DNA of 64,000 bases, taken from assembly GCA_016934825.1 (NCBI GenBank), contig JAFGSB010000134.1, positions 1 to 64,000 on the forward strand. Direction: 5' to 3'. The notes under the pieces are model-generated. The model did not search any database, was not told the origin of the DNA, and saw only the letters and a list, made by a program, of their open reading frames with translations. The stretch is from Candidatus Zhuqueibacterota bacterium. Its GTDB lineage: Bacteria; Zhuqueibacterota; Zhuqueibacteria; Residuimicrobiales; Krinioviventaceae. Below are positions 1 through 10,700 of this stretch, one piece after another. Positions within the stretch are counted from its first letter, which is position 1; each line of letters starts with the position of its first letter. A program made the translations under genes and the position numbers.

Positions 1-411
1 AACGTACCGGATGAGCCGTTTACCAACGCGGGAGCGGAAGATCCCGGTTACCATAATCTTGTCAATTCTTCCACCTGGGCGATCCTGGATTTTTCCAAAA
101 AGTACGCAACGGGTATTAAAAACGATTTTGATGGGAATCAACCGGTTGATTTTCAATTAAGTCAGAATTATCCGAATCCGTTCAATCCGACAACGACGAT
201 AAGATTCAGTATAGATCAAACAATGCCCGTGACTTTAAAAGTATACAATACTCTCGGTCAAAATGTTGCCACATTAATTGACGGGAAATCCTATAGTGCG
301 GGTAAGTACAGAGTTACCTGGAATGCATCCACTTTATCAAGCGGTGTTTATTTTTACAAATTGGAAGCGGGCGGTAAAGCGGAAACAAGAAAAATGTTAT
401 TGATCAAGTAA
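1..411 (+). CDS. Secreted protein, C-terminal part with type IX-like sorting domain (5' end outside window)
   Basis: The reading frame is open from the first base of the window, so this is the last 136 residues of a larger protein. It carries the 'LSQNYPNPFNPTTTIRFSI' linker followed by a beta-rich tail ending 'GVYFYKLEAGGKAETRKMLL' plus IK. In FCB bacteria this tail directs secretion and surface attachment by the type IX system or a related one. The body of the protein is missing, so its activity cannot be named. An in-frame ATG at 223 lies inside the sorting domain and is not a real start. Transcription probably ends at the hairpin just downstream. Confidence 0.85.
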   Translation, partial: NVPDEPFTNAGAEDPGYHNLVNSSTWAILDFSKKYATGIKNDFDGNQPVDFQLSQNYPNPFNPTTTIRFSIDQTMPVTLKVYNTLGQNVATLIDGKSYSAGKYRVTWNASTLSSGVYFYKLEAGGKAETRKMLLIK

Positions 412-421
412 TGGAATAATA

Positions 422-452
422 CGGGGTAGCATGTTTCCGGCATGTTACCCCG
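422..452 (+). terminator. Hairpin terminator after the sorting-domain gene
   Basis: Arms at 422-433 and 441-452 pair over 12 positions with a single G-U wobble around a 7-base loop, and are GC-rich at the base. Only a short T-run follows, so it may need help from Rho or act as a transcript-end stabiliser. It separates the partial gene from the alcohol dehydrogenase gene. Confidence 0.65.
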
Positions 453-502
453 GCTTTAAAGGTTATTATTGTTTAATTTATCCTGTAATGTGGAGTAAGA
501 AT

Positions 503-1453
503 ATGAAAGCAGCCGTGCTTTATGATGCTCATGATTTTCGAATAAAAGAATTACCGCGGCCTCAAATAGAAAAAGATGAATGTTTATTAAGGGTAAAGGC
601 GTGCGGCGTCTGCCATTCCGAAATTCATCAATGGGATGTCAAACTGGACGGCCTTGAATATCCCCGCTATATTGGCCATGAAGTTGCGGGGGAAGTTATT
701 CAGACCGGGACCGGTGTGAAAGAGTTTAAAGCCGGCGACCGGGTTGCGGCATGGATCGACGGAAAAGGTTATGCTGAGGAGGTTGCTGTCAAAACCAATG
801 CACTTTATCCGCTCAACTCTAACATGCCATTTAAATATGCGATGGCGGAACCTATCGCCTGCACGGTAAACGGTATTGAGAAAACAAATATTCGGCTGAG
901 TGATTCCGTTGCCCTTGTCGGTACCGGATTTATGGGGCTTATCCTGTTACAGGAACTTTTATTGAAAGGGGTGAATCAGCTCATAGCTATCGATGTCCGG
1001 GAGGACATGCTGGAATTGGCCCGGAAACTTGGAGCTGATGTTACAATTAATCCGTTGAAGCAAGATGTTGTTCAACATGTTAAAAAATTGACCGGCGGTA
1101 AGGGGGTTGATGTTTCATTCGAAATCGGCGGCAATGAACAAACCCTCAATTTAGCGGCCGATATATGCCGTATGGAGGGGAAACTGGTTATTTTCGGGTA
1201 TCATCCCGGGCCCCGTTGTATTAAAGATCTGGGATACTGGAACTGGATGGCATTTGATATCATCAATGCCCATTTTCGAAACATGAATACCATTTTAACC
1301 GGCAGTCGTATTGGAATGGAACTTCTGAATGCCGGAAAATTAGATATGTCATTATTAATAACACATGAATTTCCTTTGGAAAAAATTGAACAAGCATTTC
1401 AAACCGCTAAAGATAAACCGAAGGGTTTTGTTAAATCGGTTATTGTTATTTGA
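503..1453 (+). CDS. Zinc-type medium-chain alcohol dehydrogenase
   Basis: 316-residue member of the medium-chain dehydrogenase/reductase family, expected to oxidise an alcohol or polyol with NAD(P). The N-terminal GroES-like half has 'CGVCHSEIHQW' and 'GHEVAGEV', which supply catalytic zinc ligands (Cys, His/Glu); the conserved 'EPIAC' follows near residue 120. The Rossmann half has 'VGTGFMGL'. The four-cysteine structural zinc loop is not visible, as in some sub-branches. The start at 503 is chosen because a GGAG lies 7 bases upstream; an in-frame ATG at 431 falls inside the terminator hairpin. Substrate is unknown; its position before a sugar-uptake unit suggests a sugar alcohol or sugar, which is inference. 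Confidence 0.85.
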   Translation: MKAAVLYDAHDFRIKELPRPQIEKDECLLRVKACGVCHSEIHQWDVKLDGLEYPRYIGHEVAGEVIQTGTGVKEFKAGDRVAAWIDGKGYAEEVAVKTNALYPLNSNMPFKYAMAEPIACTVNGIEKTNIRLSDSVALVGTGFMGLILLQELLLKGVNQLIAIDVREDMLELARKLGADVTINPLKQDVVQHVKKLTGGKGVDVSFEIGGNEQTLNLAADICRMEGKLVIFGYHPGPRCIKDLGYWNWMAFDIINAHFRNMNTILTGSRIGMELLNAGKLDMSLLITHEFPLEKIEQAFQTAKDKPKGFVKSVIVI

Positions 1454-1523
1454 ACGGAAGGTATAATATAAAGGTTTGAATTAAATGAAAACTTTTCGCG
1501 CTAAATATTTAAGAGGCAGCGCC

Positions 1524-4379
1524 ATGAAAATTGTAAAATTTCTTTTCACAACAACTGTACAGGTCATTATTGTATTAATGATTCTGAATAGTATCCATTC
1601 TTTTTGTATTGCCGGCACAACCGGAAAAATAACAGGCAAGGTTGTGACGGTGGATACCAAAGAACCACTGCCGGGTGCAAATGTAATGATTGAAGGCACT
1701 ACAATGGGTGCGGCAACGGATATCGATGGTGATTTTTTCATCATTAACATACCGCCGGGGAATTATCAGGTGCGTGCGTCTATGATGGGGTATACATCAT
1801 TATTGAAAACCGGCGTGCGGGTGAGTTCCAATCATACGACAACAGTAAATTTTCAGTTGGAGGAAACAGTTCTGGAGGTTGGAGAGGCAATTGTTATTGA
1901 AGCCGAGCGCCCCCTTGTGGAAGTTGATGAAACATCAACACGCCATTATGTTGAAGCCAAGGAAATTGCGTCAAGGCCCGCGCGGCAGCTATCCGAGATT
2001 TTGACGACATTGCCCGGTATTGATGAAAGCGGCGGCGAATTAGTGGTACGCCGCGGAAGTTTGGACCAGGTTTCCTTTTTGATTGACGGCATTCGCGCAC
2101 GTAATCCCCTGGATTTTCAACCTTACCAAAATATAAATCTGACTGCCATTCAGGAATTGGAGGTTATTACCGGCGGTTTTAACGCTGAATACGGGGAAGC
2201 CCAATCCGGTGTTTTTAATATTGTCACCAAGGAAGGCGGTGATAATTTTGAAGGCTACGCGGAATTGAGGTGGACGCCTCCGGGAGTTCATCATTGGGGA
2301 TCCAATTTATATGATTACAGTACAACACGATATTGGGAAAACACGCATGCCCGACATTTGCAGTGGTGGATCGACAACCCGGACCAGTGGGTGGATGAGA
2401 CCGGAATTTATGGGAACGATCCCAATGTTACACAAACTCCGGAGCAGGCCTACCAGAATTACATAAATACTCATCAACCCCTTACCGACTATACCAAAAG
2501 AAACACCTATCAAACCGAATTATCTTTAGGCGGTCCTTTATTATTAAAGAATTTGTATTTTTTCGTATCCGCCAAGTACCGCGAAGCCCCTCCCGTTACA
2601 CCCAACAGTTATCGTAAACTGGGAACCTGGTATGACGGTACCGCCAAACTGACATACCGTTTGAATGATAATATGAAATTGATGCTGTCCGGTTTTTATG
2701 GGCAGGAGAATATAAGTCATGGTATGACATATATGGAGCTTGATTTTAGAAATGTGGACAAATATGTTTATTATGATTGGTATGGATTGCCGGAACGACG
2801 GACTGATGGTCAAATTCTCAAATTTACACATGTTTTAGGGGCAAATACTTTTTATGAACTGGAATTAAGCCGTTTGTTCGAATATCGAGCACAGACAACC
2901 TTTCCAGGTGATGATGATGGATGGGATACAGGCACAACTGATTTTGACAACCTGCGCGCCAAAGATTCCACAGGAACGGAAGTTCCCGACGCTTACAATA
3001 ATCCCATAGGTTTGCATTCGACCGGATATATCTATCGGGGAGAAGACCGGAATACGGATATTACTTTTTCCGGGGACATAACGAGTCAAATAAATAAAAA
3101 TACGCAGGTAAAGGGAGGATTTGATTTTACTTACTATGTACTTGACCGGTTCCAGGAAGCAAAATTTTATTCGGCCATCGAAGATGAGGTTTATCACCCG
3201 TATGAAGGAAATATTTACATTCAGGGTAAATTGGAATTTCAGGGACTTATTATGAATTTGGGTTTTCGGTATGATTTTTATAATCCGAATGATAGAGTAT
3301 ATACCGATATATTTGATCCGTTCGATTTGATTAAAGCCGAGGAGGAAAACAGGGCCCCAAATCCAAAATCAGTGCCGACGTCCACATTCGGACAACTTTC
3401 GCCGCGGATCGGTATTTCTCATCCGATTTCCGATAAAACCGTATTACATTTTTCGTACGGCCATTTTTTCCAGCGGGCAAACTTTGGCGACTATGGAGAA
3501 GGTATCGAGAATTACGTATCCGGTATCCTGAATACCTATTTAAGTGATCCGGCTTATGGAGTTCAAACTCCTTATAATCTGGGTAACCGGGAATTGAAGC
3601 CGAGAAAAACCGTCGCTTTTGAACTGGGTCTGGAACGTAATTTTAACGGTTTGATATTGGATATTACCGGTTTTTACAAGGATATAACCAAAACAATTCG
3701 TGATGTTAAAATTATCATGTATAATAACACCAGCTATTTAACGACCGGGAATTCCGATTACGCCGACGCAAAAGGGATAGAAGTGCAAGTTCGTAAACCT
3801 TTGCGGAGATATTGGGGAGGTTATTTGAACTACACCTGGAGCACGGGTATTGGCGGGACCTCCGGTGATCCCAATGTTATTGCCGCTCCGGGAACAATGG
3901 TTCAGGCCGAGCAACTGACGGACATTGGAGATTACATAGAGTATGATCCGTCACGCTTAAAATTCGGCATCACATTGGCAACACCGGCAAAATTTTCCGT
4001 ACTGGGCGGCATATTGTCCAGAATGCAGTTCGCAATTGATTATCAGATTTATTTCCCTCATTCACAAATACCCAGTGATAACTATCGCGGCGAATATGCA
4101 TTTATACGTCCTGCCGATAAAAATGCCAATGTCAGATTACGTAAAGAAATTTCAATTTTTGGTTTACGGCCGTCGCTGTTTATTGAAATTGATAATGTAT
4201 TTAACGATAAATGGATAAATTTTTCGCTACCGATGGATGAAGAAGCGCGTGTCCGTTTTATTAATTCGAATATGAATGTATTCCCGGAAACTGAAATAAA
4301 TGGCACTTCGTTCCCTGATTTTATACGGTACAGAAATTTACCCCGTCAAATTGTCTTTGGATTTGCAGTTGGTTTTTAA
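1524..4379 (+). CDS. TonB-dependent outer membrane receptor (SusC-like)
   Basis: 951-residue outer membrane importer. A signal peptide is followed by a carboxypeptidase-regulatory-like beta-sandwich (about residues 33-118, 'GKVVTVDTKEPLPGANVMIE'), a plug domain (about 148-245, including 'LDQVSFLIDGIRARNP') and a long beta-barrel ending in Phe ('IVFGFAVGF'). This order is typical of SusC/RagA-type receptors for oligosaccharides or other large ligands. The start at 1524 has a GAGG 7 bases upstream and begins the signal peptide directly; an in-frame ATG at 1485 would add 13 residues before it. The next two genes encode a secreted protein and a PorV-like protein. No SusD homologue is adjacent. 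Confidence 0.92.
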   Translation: MKIVKFLFTTTVQVIIVLMILNSIHSFCIAGTTGKITGKVVTVDTKEPLPGANVMIEGTTMGAATDIDGDFFIINIPPGNYQVRASMMGYTSLLKTGVRVSSNHTTTVNFQLEETVLEVGEAIVIEAERPLVEVDETSTRHYVEAKEIASRPARQLSEILTTLPGIDESGGELVVRRGSLDQVSFLIDGIRARNPLDFQPYQNINLTAIQELEVITGGFNAEYGEAQSGVFNIVTKEGGDNFEGYAELRWTPPGVHHWGSNLYDYSTTRYWENTHARHLQWWIDNPDQWVDETGIYGNDPNVTQTPEQAYQNYINTHQPLTDYTKRNTYQTELSLGGPLLLKNLYFFVSAKYREAPPVTPNSYRKLGTWYDGTAKLTYRLNDNMKLMLSGFYGQENISHGMTYMELDFRNVDKYVYYDWYGLPERRTDGQILKFTHVLGANTFYELELSRLFEYRAQTTFPGDDDGWDTGTTDFDNLRAKDSTGTEVPDAYNNPIGLHSTGYIYRGEDRNTDITFSGDITSQINKNTQVKGGFDFTYYVLDRFQEAKFYSAIEDEVYHPYEGNIYIQGKLEFQGLIMNLGFRYDFYNPNDRVYTDIFDPFDLIKAEEENRAPNPKSVPTSTFGQLSPRIGISHPISDKTVLHFSYGHFFQRANFGDYGEGIENYVSGILNTYLSDPAYGVQTPYNLGNRELKPRKTVAFELGLERNFNGLILDITGFYKDITKTIRDVKIIMYNNTSYLTTGNSDYADAKGIEVQVRKPLRRYWGGYLNYTWSTGIGGTSGDPNVIAAPGTMVQAEQLTDIGDYIEYDPSRLKFGITLATPAKFSVLGGILSRMQFAIDYQIYFPHSQIPSDNYRGEYAFIRPADKNANVRLRKEISIFGLRPSLFIEIDNVFNDKWINFSLPMDEEARVRFINSNMNVFPETEINGTSFPDFIRYRNLPRQIVFGFAVGF

Positions 4380-4399
4380 GTCAATCATGAACTATTATT

Positions 4400-6628
4400 A
4401 TGAGAGTTAACATGATGAAATTGAATAAATTAATACAAACCACACTATTTACTCTTGCAATTTTGAGTACAATTTTTTGTTCCAATGTTTTGGCGCAATA
4501 TGTAGCAACCCATACCCGCGGGAAATTATGGGAAACTTTGGAAAATTTCGGGTTTATCGGCAGCTCGGATACATGGAATTATGAGGAACTGACCGGAGTC
4601 GGATTTTACCCCGGATTTTCAGGATATTCTTTTCCAAACAATGAGGAGTATGTGTGGGTATGGCCCAAGGTCACGGCGAATTTCCATAATTTCAGAAGCG
4701 GCCCCTGGATCATCGTTAAGGACGCGAATACATTAGTACCGCCGGATTATCATCCGGAACCGCGGGAGTTTTTATTATATCATAGTTCCATGGCCGGAGG
4801 TAAAAATGGTTTGTTGTACAGCAATCCCCCGTTTGTACGCACAGAGAATTATGTCGGATCGCCGGACTTTAATCCCCTGCTGCCTGAGGAAATGAATTAT
4901 AACTGGTTTCCGACGGCTACCGGGATAACCGTGAAACAGCGTTCCATGGCCTGGAGTTTCCCTGATTATGATGATTTTATTATTTATGACTATGTATTCA
5001 AGAATACCGGCGATATGGCAATCCCGGCACTCAACAAGACCATAAATTATCAGCAGACCCTTAAAGAAGTCTGGATTGTTTTTCATAGCGGAATCCAGGT
5101 TTCAACCAAGGGATTGCTTAATTTTCACTGGGACGATGATTTTTTACCATCTATTGCTCCGGCGGGTGGTTTTGGAGGCTGGCGGTCAACCAAATATAAT
5201 CCCAACGGTTTTTCCGATTATTACTCAATCGAGAATGACGGTATTGACGGCAATGGAGTGTTATATTACAGTTATGATTTCAACGGCGGCCGGGAACCGG
5301 TACCATGGGACGATTATCAAATCCGTTCCGATTGGAAAACTTTTGTCCGGATTAAAACCGACTGGCTGCCGGAATTACAGGACCCGGCTTGTTTTGGCTT
5401 TATGTTTCTATACCGGACACCGCCTGTCGGGGCGGATCCGAATCCATTTGAAGCGGATCCGGACTTTTTGAATATTTATAGCGACGAACGCGAAACTTTT
5501 AGCAATATATTGTTTGATTTCGAAAATTTCGGACCAGGCACGTTCACTAATAAACAGCTCTACGACTTTATAAAACATTCAAAGCTGCCCCCGAATGACG
5601 GAAGACAATTCTGCTGGACCACCAGTAGTTTTGGGCCTTATAAACTGGCGCCCGGTGACTCCATACATTTAATCGTTGCTGAGATTGCTGGCGTAATGGA
5701 CCTGAAACAGGTCGCAATGGGAGATCCCAACCACTGGTTCCCGGACAGTTCCCAGGCAGCCATTCGCCGGAATGCCGAAAATGCAAGGAAAGTATTGAAA
5801 TGGGGTTTAGGCGCTCAGGCAGGAGGCATTAATCTTGTGGGCGATGCCCCGGAATCTCCCCCGGCGCCGAATTGTGAAGTATCGACCATTTCCATGGGTA
5901 CCGATACGGCCATTATTTCTGTGCGATGGGACCGACTTGCCGAAGAAACAGTCATTACCGATGGATCCGAAAGCGTTTTTTATGACGGCAGTGTCGATCT
6001 GGATGGATATCGTATTTTTCGTACAGAAGACGAGACCGGAGTCTGGTGGGATTTTATTATAGATATTCCCATCTCTGATGTTAACTATTATTGGAATCAG
6101 GAAAAGGAAATGTACGAATATCTGGATAAAAATTTAAATTTTGGAGATGAGTTTAGATATTATGTGCAGGCATATAACAAAAATCCCGGAGAGTGGACCT
6201 CCGCCAATGGTACGGTAGTATCGGATTTGGGTGAACTGGTAAGCGATGATTACAATCAAACAGATTTTATCAATGCGCGTCCGGGACCCGAAGACTTGAT
6301 TAAGGGATGGGATGTTTTTGTAGCGCCAAATCCCTATGTTGAGGGTGATCCGAAACGCAGTTTTGAGGGACCAAATCCGCGAAAAATTGAGTTCCGAAAA
6401 TTACCTGAAATGGCGACGATAAAAATTTTCAGTATTTCAGGTGATTTAATAAAAACCATAGAACACGGCCCGGACCAGTACGGCAATCTATTCGGCAGCA
6501 CGGCATGGGACCAGCGTTCGGATGCCGGCTTACTTGTAGCGCCTGGACTTTACATTTATGTTATCGAATCATCCACAGAGGGATTTGAGGGATGGCGATC
6601 AAGCGGAAAGCTGATGATAATCCGCTAA
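4400..6628 (+). CDS. Secreted protein with Fn3-like domain and FlgD-like C-terminal tail, partner of the TonB receptor
   Basis: 742 residues with an N-terminal signal peptide ending near 'SNVLAQ'. The first 480 residues match no family I recognise; they are rich in Trp, Tyr, Asp and Pro, as in extracellular glycan-associated proteins. Residues about 483-630 look like a fibronectin type III module ('LDGYRIFRTEDETG', 'EFRYYVQAYNKNPG'). The last 105 residues ('VFVAPNPYVEGDP' to 'GLYIYVIES ... GKLMIIR') form a FlgD-like or type-A sorting tail. It sits between the receptor and the PorV-like gene, so it may be a surface lipid-free counterpart of SusD; this is inference. In-frame ATGs at 4412 and 4415 are alternative starts. 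Confidence 0.75.
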   Translation: MRVNMMKLNKLIQTTLFTLAILSTIFCSNVLAQYVATHTRGKLWETLENFGFIGSSDTWNYEELTGVGFYPGFSGYSFPNNEEYVWVWPKVTANFHNFRSGPWIIVKDANTLVPPDYHPEPREFLLYHSSMAGGKNGLLYSNPPFVRTENYVGSPDFNPLLPEEMNYNWFPTATGITVKQRSMAWSFPDYDDFIIYDYVFKNTGDMAIPALNKTINYQQTLKEVWIVFHSGIQVSTKGLLNFHWDDDFLPSIAPAGGFGGWRSTKYNPNGFSDYYSIENDGIDGNGVLYYSYDFNGGREPVPWDDYQIRSDWKTFVRIKTDWLPELQDPACFGFMFLYRTPPVGADPNPFEADPDFLNIYSDERETFSNILFDFENFGPGTFTNKQLYDFIKHSKLPPNDGRQFCWTTSSFGPYKLAPGDSIHLIVAEIAGVMDLKQVAMGDPNHWFPDSSQAAIRRNAENARKVLKWGLGAQAGGINLVGDAPESPPAPNCEVSTISMGTDTAIISVRWDRLAEETVITDGSESVFYDGSVDLDGYRIFRTEDETGVWWDFIIDIPISDVNYYWNQEKEMYEYLDKNLNFGDEFRYYVQAYNKNPGEWTSANGTVVSDLGELVSDDYNQTDFINARPGPEDLIKGWDVFVAPNPYVEGDPKRSFEGPNPRKIEFRKLPEMATIKIFSISGDLIKTIEHGPDQYGNLFGSTAWDQRSDAGLLVAPGLYIYVIESSTEGFEGWRSSGKLMIIR

Positions 6629-6642
6629 TGTTTAATTATCGA

Positions 6643-6660
6643 TCTTTATTTAAATAAAGA
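6643..6660. repeat. Perfect AT-only palindrome between the secreted protein and the PorV-like gene
   Basis: TCTTTATTTAAATAAAGA is fully self-complementary over 18 bases. It lies in the 53-base gap between the two genes. It could be a weak hairpin or a protein-binding site; no function can be assigned. Confidence 0.35.
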
Positions 6661-6681
6661 GATAAAAATTGAGGGCATAAG

Positions 6682-7671
6682 GTGAAAAAATATATTATTA
6701 TTCTGACAATCAGCTTGTTTATGGCTGGAAGCGGTTTTTCCGCAGAATCATTCAACAAAGCAGGACGTACCGCATTACAATTCCTGAAAATTGGTGTCGG
6801 CGCCCGGCCGGCAGCTCTCGGCGAAGCTTGTATCGCCAACATGCAGGACGTAAACTCGGTTTTCTGGAATCCGGCGGCAATCACCGGTATCGAAAAGAGA
6901 GAGGCCTCTTTTTCCTATACCCGATGGTTTGGCGACATAAATATTACCGCCGGGGCACTCGGCTATCGTATGGGTACTTTCGGAGTAGTAGCGCTTAACT
7001 ATATTGCCTTAAATTACGGAGATATTCAGGAAGCTTATTCAACAGTTACCGGCGGCGGGGTGGATACACGAACCGGCAACTATTTTAGCGGCAGCGATCT
7101 TGCTGTCGGATTATCATTTTCACGGGAATATACAAACAAATTATCGATCGGCGTCAATGTAAAATATCTGCGGGAAGAACTTTTTACGTATACAAATTCC
7201 CAATGGGCTTTTGACGTTGGCAGTTATTATGATACGGAGTGGAAAGGGATACGGCTGGCAATGAGCGCCCAGAATTTTGCCCAACAGGCGAGATGGATGT
7301 ATACTCGTGAAAAACAGCAGCAACAGTATGAATTACCGCTTGTTTTCCGGGTTGGATGGTCCATTGATCTTTTGGGAGGAGAAAAACTATTATTCGGCGG
7401 CAACCCCAACTCGCACCGGTTAACTTTTAACATGGATGCGATTCACTCAAATGATTACGCCGAAAGAGTACATATTGGAGCAGAATACTGGTTTTACAAT
7501 TTTATTGCACTCCGCGGCGGCTACAGGTTCAATTATGAAGAAGGAAATATTAGTATGGGAACCGGCATTAATTATAATATGGGCTCTTTAAAATTTAAGC
7601 TGGATTACGCGTTTGTGAGTTATGATTTTCTGGATTCACCGCACCGGATTTCAGTCATGATTGAGTTTTAA
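6682..7671 (+). CDS. PorV/PorQ-family outer membrane beta-barrel protein
   Basis: 329 residues, GTG start with GAGGG 7 bases upstream. After the signal peptide ('MKKYIIILTISLFMAGSGFS') comes the family hallmark 'LKIGVGARPAALGEA' and 'SVFWNPAAI', followed by alternating beta-strands and a terminal Phe. PorV and its relatives are FadL-like barrels that take part in type IX secretion, shuttling cargo with sorting tails, or act as species-specific porins. Its place behind a receptor and a protein with a FlgD-like tail suggests a dedicated export or surface-display role for that protein. Confidence 0.85.
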   Translation: MKKYIIILTISLFMAGSGFSAESFNKAGRTALQFLKIGVGARPAALGEACIANMQDVNSVFWNPAAITGIEKREASFSYTRWFGDINITAGALGYRMGTFGVVALNYIALNYGDIQEAYSTVTGGGVDTRTGNYFSGSDLAVGLSFSREYTNKLSIGVNVKYLREELFTYTNSQWAFDVGSYYDTEWKGIRLAMSAQNFAQQARWMYTREKQQQQYELPLVFRVGWSIDLLGGEKLLFGGNPNSHRLTFNMDAIHSNDYAERVHIGAEYWFYNFIALRGGYRFNYEEGNISMGTGINYNMGSLKFKLDYAFVSYDFLDSPHRISVMIEF

Positions 7672-7735
7672 TTCGGATTTTATCTGAAAATGTTAATAAT
7701 ACAATTACACAGGAAGCAGCAGGTTAGGAAGTGAT

Positions 7736-10700
7736 ATGGTATTTTCAAAAATAGTTTTAAACGGTACAAAACTGACAAAGGAAAGTTTTCAAACTCCCCC
7801 CAAAGAGATGGGGATTTTGCCCTTTTGGTTCTGGAATGGGGAACTGGAAGAAAAGGAAATGGAATGGCAAATGCGGGAATACAAGGATAAAGGTATTACC
7901 GGCTTGTTTATCCATGGCCGCTTTGGTTTAAAGGTCCCTTATTTATCCGAAGATTGGTTTGAACGGGTCAAATATGTTGTAAAAAAGGCAAAAGAGATAG
8001 GTATCGACGTATGGGTCTATGATGAGATGAACTGGCCGAGCGGAACCGCGGAGCGCCAGGTTTTACAAAAGTACCCCGCTCTAAAGCAAAAATACCTGGA
8101 ATTAGTTGTTCTGGATGTATACGGGCCTTTATTCACGTTTTTAGAGGCCACCGATCATCGTTATGTCAATACGGGAGATTCAACTCCCATAGCCGCCTTT
8201 GCCTGTACGGCGGAGGAATTCGAAAATGGTATTAAAAATATCATCGATCTGACACCAAATTTATCATTCAATAAAGTTATACCGTGGGAAGCTCCGGCAG
8301 GGCATTGGAAATTGCTTTATTTCCTGGAAAAAGAAGTAGACTATTACATCGACACCCTTAATCCGGAGTCGACCAACCGGTTTATTGAATTGACCCATGA
8401 TAAATACAAAACAGCGGTTGGTAAGGACTTTGGTTCCATCGTTCCCGGTTTTTATACGGATGAACCGGCGATGTATTATTACCAGGTTGGAGTGGATAAT
8501 TATGTTATCCCCTGGTCCTCTCAAATGTTTAAAATTTTTAGAACACGACGAGGATACGATCTGAAAGCATTTTTACCCGCACTGTATACAAGCATGGGTG
8601 AAAAAACCGTTCAAATACGTTATGATTTCTGGCGAACCTTGACCGAACAATATAAAGAATCGTACTATAAACGTTTACGTGACTGGTGCGAGGAAAACGG
8701 TGTAATCTTTACCGGCCATCTTTTATTTGAGGACTGGTTAAGAGCGCACGCCCGTTGTGAAGGGAATATATTCAAATATCTGAAACAAATGCATTTGATA
8801 GGGGTTGACCATCTTTATCCCAAGATTGGTTCCGAAAAAGAGCCGGCCGAACATGTCGCATTAAAAATCGGCAGTTCTGCAGCGCATCATTTTGGCAGTA
8901 CCAGATTGCTTTGCGAATCCATGGGCGGAACTTATTGGGATTGTACACTCGAGCGAATGAAATGGATCGCTAACTGGGAATATGTGCTGGGAGTGAATCT
9001 TTTCAATAATCACGGCTACCATTATTCTATCGAGGGTGAAAGAAAAAGAGACTGGCCCCCTTCTCAGTTTTACCACCATACCTGGTGGAAATATTATGAC
9101 AGGTTTACGACATATATGTCGCGTCTTGGTCATATACTTTCCGGCGGTAAACATATTGCCAAATTGCTTGTGCTTTACCCGATTAACAGCACCTGGATCA
9201 ATTATGTTCCGCAAAAGAATACACCGGAAAACAGCGTAACGGAATCAGATTTTAACTATTTGACAGACACATTACTACGCCTGCACTATGATTTTGATTA
9301 CGTGGATGAGGATGTGTTGGCCGAGGCACAAATTAAAGACGGGAAAATAATTATTGCCGATGAAGAATATGAACTTTTTATTTTACCGCCGGTAACTCAT
9401 ATTAAACGCTCCACATTTGAGCAATTACACAAATTTGTTCACTCAGGAGGGAAACTCATTGCTGACACACTACTACCCATATCGCTTTTAGAGGCGGACA
9501 ATGATTTTGATCTGAATGAGATCGAAGAATTATTCGGTATTAATCCTGAAATGATGCTGGATAATTTTAAAAACGGAGCACAATTCGACATAACAAAGAA
9601 AAATACCAGTGGTAAAGTTTGTGTTATTCATGGTAAGGGGCTATACACTGAAAATAAAAAAGAAAAACTTGATAATATAATAAGTGAATGTATTGTTCCG
9701 GATGTTATTATAAATAACGAAAAGATATTTTATTTACACCGGATCAAAGATGATTATAATATATACTTTTTTGTCAACACGACACAAGACGATATTAGTA
9801 AAGTTGAGATTTCATTCGAACAGGTGGCAAAACCCGAGTTATGGGACCCAAATACAGGAGAAATAACCCCTCTTCATAATTATCTCATAAAGAACAACCG
9901 GTTATTAATTACGCTCGATTTCCCGGCCACAGAATCCGTTGTCGTTGTACTAAAAGATAACATCGAGAAACCGTTCATATCAGATTGTACACTCAAAATT
10001 GACCGCTTTGATGAACATGCTCTTGTTGGTTATCCGGACGGGCCCGCAGATCATGTATCGGCTATTGTTGAAACAAAAGATGGCGTGAAGGAACTGACTG
10101 CTCCTGTAAAGCCTGAACAACCACCCCTTAAATTGAGCGCCCAAATGAATTTTCACCTGGAAGATGATAATGTATTGTCTATATCCAAATGGAAAATGAA
10201 GGAAGCGTTACAAAATGAACCGTGGAATGATTATGTTTTACCGGACTTTGATGATTCCGGGTGGTTAGATGTTTCACAGGGCGCCTGGGAAATGCAATTA
10301 CCACAGGAACGGGATGAGGCGGTGTATCCCGTCACTTTATGGTATCGGACATCATTTGAAATTGCTGAAATGCCGTCAAATACTCGGTTACTCATAGATG
10401 GATTTAGCGGCCGGGAATATCAACTGTTCATTAATGGATCAGAGATAGACGATGAGGGGGAGAGATGTAAATTTGATGCTGAAATCAGGCAGGTGCCAAT
10501 CCAGTCCAGTCTGAAACCGGGACGGAATGTTGTTGCTGTAAAACTGGTAGTAACCCGGCGTACGGACGGAATGCTGGATTTACTTAAAATTGTAGGCGAT
10601 TTCGCTCTGGCACAGTCTGGAAACGAGTTTAAAATTGTCGGCTCGAAATCGACAATAAATGTGGGCGATTGGACAAAACAGGGTTATCCGTTCTTTTCCG

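Noticed and set aside
431-502. Longer N-terminus for the alcohol dehydrogenase from ATG 431
   Set aside because: The ATG lies inside the terminator hairpin and the added residues do not resemble the family; ATG 503 has a good ribosome-binding site.
1462-1467. TATAAT before the TonB receptor gene as a promoter
   Set aside because: No -35 at a workable distance; too weak to list as a promoter.
4400-6628. Calling the TonB partner protein a SusD homologue
   Set aside because: No lipobox, no TPR-like helical pattern, and a Fn3 plus FlgD-like tail instead.
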